Shown: piece by piece, positions 58,995 to 64,000 of the stretch
Position numbering within the stretch: position 1 is the first letter of the stretch
How the letters are laid out: each line of letters starts with the position of its first letter
Assembly (NCBI GenBank): GCA_040757335.1
Contig: JBFLXB010000020.1
Coordinates: 1-64,000, forward strand
Origin: Nitrospirota bacterium
GTDB lineage: Bacteria > Nitrospirota > Nitrospiria > 2-01-FULL-66-17
Reading direction: 5' to 3'
Length of the DNA stretch: 64,000 bases
The notes under the pieces: model-generated
Database searches by the model: none
The model's input: only the letters and a program-made list of their open reading frames with translations
What the model was told of the DNA's origin: nothing
Translations under genes and position numbers: made by a program

Positions 58995-59487
58995 CTGTCG
59001 TCCACTCATGCGAACAGTGTACGCTCCAGCACGAAATCAAAGCCACTTGGGCTCTGTTCTCATAATGTTCTGGGTCGGGCGTGATGAGAACCGGGAGGAG
59101 CCTTGGCAAGGACGAGGAGATGAATGCGAGACGGCCGATGCAGGCTATCGGTGACTCGATCTCCGTGGGGCAGACGGGCATGGCTATTGACACCGTGTTA
59201 AACGCCATACTCCTCGACCCCTTGGCCGCTATCCGGGCAACCCCAAAGTTGCGCACTCGTCTTGTTCATGATTCATGAACGACGTTGATCAGTGAACAAA
59301 TGCGAGGAACCGCACTCCGTAGGCCCTCGGAGAACCCCTTCACTGAGGAGTTGTTCTTGACCCTCGAACCCGCAACGGGCTAAGCTGGGCCTCTACTTCT
59401 TTTATAAGGGGGCTTGGCGTTTGTCTGAAAGCCGTCCCAACTCCGCAACCCGCTCTGGGTTGCGGCACCCACGTGTACCGAGGAGAC
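58995..59487. other. Upstream region of the restriction-modification operon
   Basis: Contains the second copy of the TTGACACCGTGT-type element (59187-59201, one mismatch from palindromic) within 59146-59230. The short frame there reads SISVGQTGMAIDTVLNAILL, followed by DPLAAIRATP, possibly a degraded coding piece. A promoter for hsdM must lie between here and 59487. Nothing else is identified. Confidence 0.4.
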
Positions 59488-61044
<1,557 letters not shown>

Positions 61045-61073
61045 GGCAAGGAAAGGTTATGGAGGTTCCCACT

Positions 61074-61946
61074 ATGAGTGCTAGCTGGGCACTGAACTCG
61101 ACTATTTTTGCAGATCTTGATCTGAAGGGGTTAGTTGGTGGCCAGGGGCTTGGTTTTCATCGGCTCATAGCGCAGGTGGATGTAACCACCCACAGCAAAC
61201 AACCTGGAGAGGATGTCGCGGTCACGAATATCGGCGGTGAACTGCGGGTACGTGGAAGGAGCGAACCGGAACATGTTGTGGGTTACATGAGGCGACAGGG
61301 CCAAGAGGTGCCCCTTGCAACTGGTCAATATACGTATAAGACAAATGTCCCGCTTGAAATTGAATTGGACGCAAGACGCGTCGACGCAATAGAGCGGGTC
61401 AGGCTTGGAGGAGATTTATTTTTCAGCCTAAGTCTATTTGGAGTGGCCCATGGTGGCCGCGATAGGATCACACAGCCAGTGCCGGTCACACTTCAATACA
61501 GGGCCAATCAAGGCACCTGGATTGAAATACTTGGACAAATGGGCTATCGGAAAACAATTCTCTTGGAAATTCCGGTACTAGAAGACGACGTCAACCCACA
61601 GTTTCCGCAGGCAGCGGAGTATCTTCAAACAGCGCAGACGCATATGCTGCGCGGGCATTTCCGGGATGCGGTGGGTGCATGTCGGGATGTCATGGAATCG
61701 TTGTCAACAGTTTTGAACGACGATGGAGTCCAACCGCCCGAGGCGATCAAATCGTGGTTCGAGGGCACGCGGGCGATGGGTAAAGAAGAACGGCTTCGGA
61801 TCGTGCGGAGGGCACTCAAAATATTGACACATCCGGCGCGACATGCGGATGAGGTCTCGACTGCAATTGAGTGGGGGCCGGCTGACGCGAGGGGGGCCAT
61901 AGTCATGGCGGCGGCTCTGCTCAATGTGGCGGGCGAGAGGAAATGA
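61074..61946 (+). CDS. Uncharacterised accessory protein between hsdM and hsdS
   Basis: Possible starts are GTG 61041 (overlapping the hsdM stop), ATG 61059 and ATG 61074; the last has GGAGG at good spacing. The ~290-residue product has an N-terminal beta-rich half (STIFADLDLKGLVGGQGLGF, YTYKTNVPLEIELDARRVDA). The C-terminal half is helical (YLQTAQTHMLRGHFRDAVGA, RIVRRALKILTHPARHADEV) and resembles HEPN- or abortive-infection-type C-terminal domains in pattern only. Base composition here is lower in GC than hsdM, consistent with separate acquisition. Confidence 0.6.
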   Translation: MSASWALNSTIFADLDLKGLVGGQGLGFHRLIAQVDVTTHSKQPGEDVAVTNIGGELRVRGRSEPEHVVGYMRRQGQEVPLATGQYTYKTNVPLEIELDARRVDAIERVRLGGDLFFSLSLFGVAHGGRDRITQPVPVTLQYRANQGTWIEILGQMGYRKTILLEIPVLEDDVNPQFPQAAEYLQTAQTHMLRGHFRDAVGACRDVMESLSTVLNDDGVQPPEAIKSWFEGTRAMGKEERLRIVRRALKILTHPARHADEVSTAIEWGPADARGAIVMAAALLNVAGERK

Positions 61947-62035
61947 GCAGGTTCGTGCCCAACTTCGCGTAAAGACTGCATGGTCGCTGACGCACGATGA
62001 AGAAGCGATCGCCCGTAACCTGCACGAGTTTGCGT

Positions 62036-63304
62036 ATGGGGAGTGAGTGGCCAGTTAAGACCATAGCCGAGTGCGCATCTGCCGAACCGTATTCAACCCA
62101 GATCGGGCCTTTCGGCAAAGCACTGATGGCCGATGAATACACCGAGATCGGAGTACCGGTCCTGCGCGGCGTGAACGTCAATCGTGGCCGTTTTCACGAT
62201 GACGATTTCGTCTTCATCGACAATAAAACGGCGGATCGACTCAGCAAGTTCGAATCCTTCCCAGGAGACGTTCTTCTGGTCCACAAAGGGACGCTTGGCC
62301 AAATCGGGTTAATGCCGACCAAGCGTAAATATCCCCGCTACATCATGGGCAACAGCATGATGCGTGTACGGTGTGATCCGGCGAAGCTCTTGCCTGAATA
62401 CCTCTACTATTGGCTGTCTTCGCCCGAGGGCCAACACTATCTATTCAGTCGCGTCTCCCAGGTAGGCGTCCCGCAGATACAAACGCCGCTGACTACATTA
62501 CGGCAAGCCGCTCTACCTGTTCCTCCTCTCCCCGAGCAACGCGCCATCGCCCACATTCTCGGCACGCTGGACGACAAGATCGAGCTGAACCGGCGACTGA
62601 ATGAGACGCTGGAGGCGATCGCGCGGTCGCTCTTCAAGTCGTGGTTCGTGGACTTCGACCCGGTCCGCGCCAAGGCCGAAGGCCGCGACCCCGGCCTGCC
62701 CAAACACATCGCCGACCTGTTCCCTGATTCCTTCGAGGACTCGGAGCTGGGAGAGATTCCGAAGGGATGGGAGGTCGCGAGTTTGGGTGACGTGATTGAT
62801 CTCGCCTACGGAAAGGCATTGAAGGAGGAGGCTCGGCTAGCCGGACGAGTCCCCGTCTTCGGCTCTAACGGTCAGGTTGGCTGGCACAACGAGAAGTTGG
62901 TCGATGGGCCCGGAATTATCGTCGGGCGCAAGGGCAACCCTGGGATCGTAACGTGGGCGTCAACAGATTTCTTCGCCATTGACACCACGTTCTACGTCGT
63001 GCCGAAGGCTAAGTGCGACAGTCTCTATTTCCTGTACTACGCGCTCCAAGACCATGGCCTCGCGTCGTTTAGCGCCGACTCGGCCGTCCCCGGCCTCAAT
63101 CGGAATATGGCCTACATGAGCAGACAACTGGTCCCATCACCTACTGTTCTGCGTGCGTTTGACAGCCACATCCGGCCCCTTTTTCAGCGTTACCATGGCA
63201 GCAATGAGCAATCTGGTGCCTTGGCCGCCCTGCGCGCCGCGCTGCTACCGAAGCTCATTTCTGGCGAACTGCGGGTGAAGGAGCGAATCGCCACGGAGGT
63301 CTGA
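62036..63304 (+). CDS. hsdS: Type I restriction specificity subunit (HsdS)
   Basis: The likely start is ATG 62036 (GSEWPVKTIAECASAEPYST); an ATG at 61997 is possible. The 422-residue protein has two target-recognition domains. The first ends in LRQAALPVPPLPEQRAIAHI, followed by central helices (LGTLDDKIELNRRLNETLEA, FKSWFVDFDPVRAK). The second starts GEIPKGWEVASLGDVI, and the C-terminus (LAALRAALLPKLISGELRVK) forms the second helix. It determines which two half-sites are methylated and cut. Confidence 0.93.
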   Translation: MGSEWPVKTIAECASAEPYSTQIGPFGKALMADEYTEIGVPVLRGVNVNRGRFHDDDFVFIDNKTADRLSKFESFPGDVLLVHKGTLGQIGLMPTKRKYPRYIMGNSMMRVRCDPAKLLPEYLYYWLSSPEGQHYLFSRVSQVGVPQIQTPLTTLRQAALPVPPLPEQRAIAHILGTLDDKIELNRRLNETLEAIARSLFKSWFVDFDPVRAKAEGRDPGLPKHIADLFPDSFEDSELGEIPKGWEVASLGDVIDLAYGKALKEEARLAGRVPVFGSNGQVGWHNEKLVDGPGIIVGRKGNPGIVTWASTDFFAIDTTFYVVPKAKCDSLYFLYYALQDHGLASFSADSAVPGLNRNMAYMSRQLVPSPTVLRAFDSHIRPLFQRYHGSNEQSGALAALRAALLPKLISGELRVKERIATEV

Positions 63305-63305
63305 A

Positions 63306-64000
63306 ATGGTGCCAACGGTGTCCAAAGAGACTCTAACCAGCTTGGCGATGTTAAAGGTGAACATCGACCAAGGGCAGGACTACCTTGATTACCTGAGGCC
63401 CTTCATTCTGCAGGTGCTTGTTGACCACAGACCCGATCCGGTCACTGACCAAGCGGTCCATGATCTCCTCTACTCTCAATTTGGTCTAGAAATTCCTGCG
63501 CGTACGGTACAGGTGGTATTGAAGCGCATCTCACGGAAGTACCCGCTGAAACGTCAGGAAGGCATATACCGCATAACGGGTACTCTTCCGAATCCACGCA
63601 TTGCGCATAAGAAAAGTGAGGCTGAGCGACATATTCAGGCTGTTATATCTGGGCTCATTGAATTCGCCAAAGGCAGAAGCCAACCTATCACGACACCGGG
63701 CGAAGGTGTCGCCGCCATCTGCGCCTTCTTATCCGAGTTCAGTATTTCGTGTCTGCAGGCCTACCTGCGCGGCACGACCATACCAACTGCAGCGGGGAAG
63801 CGGCAAACCGTCCTTGTGTTGGTCAGCGAGTATGTCCTACATCTACAACGGAACGACCCGGAACGCTTTGAGAGCTTTCTGATCATGGTTCAAGGGCATA
63901 TGCTTGCGAACGCTTTGCTCTGTCCTGATCTGCAGAACGCACCAAAGACATATAAGGGAGTCACGTTCTATTTTGACACGCCTCTTTTGGTGCAACGCCT
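63306..64000 (+). CDS. PIN-like protein of the restriction operon, truncated by window end
   Basis: ATG 63306 begins directly after the hsdS stop, and the frame stays open for 231 codons to the window edge. The start MVPTVSKETLTSLAMLKVNI and DQGQDYLDYLRPFILQ is followed by a winged-helix-like part (ARTVQVVLKRISRKYPLKRQ). A helical region (FESFLIMVQGHMLANALL) then leads to VTFYFDTPLLVQR. That last strand with FDTP is the first catalytic strand of a PIN-like nuclease found in type I restriction loci. The rest is outside the window; hsdR is expected further on. Confidence 0.65.
   Translation, partial: MVPTVSKETLTSLAMLKVNIDQGQDYLDYLRPFILQVLVDHRPDPVTDQAVHDLLYSQFGLEIPARTVQVVLKRISRKYPLKRQEGIYRITGTLPNPRIAHKKSEAERHIQAVISGLIEFAKGRSQPITTPGEGVAAICAFLSEFSISCLQAYLRGTTIPTAAGKRQTVLVLVSEYVLHLQRNDPERFESFLIMVQGHMLANALLCPDLQNAPKTYKGVTFYFDTPLLVQR

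Noticed and set aside
59081-59278. 65-codon ORF upstream of hsdM
   Set aside because: It shares a short stretch (GQTG.AIDTV.NA) with 56200-56285, but there is no clear start and it seems to be part of a repeated or degraded segment rather than a gene.

Overview
The window is GC-rich, protein-coding DNA from a Gram-negative environmental bacterium. Evidence is the FadL, DUF481, MetA-type, AsmA and Omp85-like envelope genes, two lipoproteins and many Sec signal peptides. The BTAD/MalT-like regulators beside FadL barrels, the SBBP/PKD surface proteins and the 'carbohydrate-binding family V/XII' protein fit a Nitrospirota-type genome, but no ribosomal marker is present, so this is a moderate inference. 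There is no complete rRNA or tRNA gene, no CRISPR array and no recognisable transposase. There are very many toxin-antitoxin (TA) genes and four AAA/DUF4143 ATPase genes.

Layout. 1-6.1 kb: a regulator/FadL region broken up by TA modules, with truncated copies of both host genes left around them. 6.3-16.7 kb: four secreted multidomain proteins (PKD, TolB/LamG/REJ, carboxypeptidase-regulatory-like, and SBBP plus amidohydrolase). Three of them, plus an orphan fragment, end in related helical tails, most with paired cysteines. 16.7-19.4 kb: a short BTAD regulator, then a PIN/AbrB module between two ~275-bp direct repeats, each holding the 3' half of a tRNA-Ala gene. 19.6-23.4 kb: a PpiC / HupE-UreJ / DUF3604 operon. 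23.6-34.6 kb: three DUF4143 ATPases, a YYP-rich secreted protein, a FitAB-like TA pair, a patatin lipoprotein, and a rearranged phospholipase D gene joined to the end of a glycosidase gene. 33.6-41 kb: envelope genes (MetA-type barrel, MliC-like lipoprotein, barrel, frameshifted Omp85-like protein, AsmA, DUF481). 41.1-49.8 kb: two tiny membrane peptides, a two-component system, a zinc-ribbon-like protein, an FG-GAP/CARDB protein, a cupredoxin, an AraC regulator and a degenerate metallopeptidase-like protein. 49.8-64 kb: a defence-type island that starts at the 3' half of a tRNA-Met gene. It holds a DUF433 protein, a TOTE-type primase-helicase operon, RelE/AbrB, another DUF4143 ATPase, a HicB-like protein, and a type I restriction-modification operon with two extra genes that runs off the window end.

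The most interesting signal is architectural. Small TA or ATPase cassettes sit between duplicated pieces of neighbouring sequence: regulator ends around 1739-2477, FadL tails around 4123-4962, tRNA-containing repeats around 18090-18795, and the patatin 5' end around 28124-29275. This resembles a recurrent insertion or duplication process with no transposase in sight.
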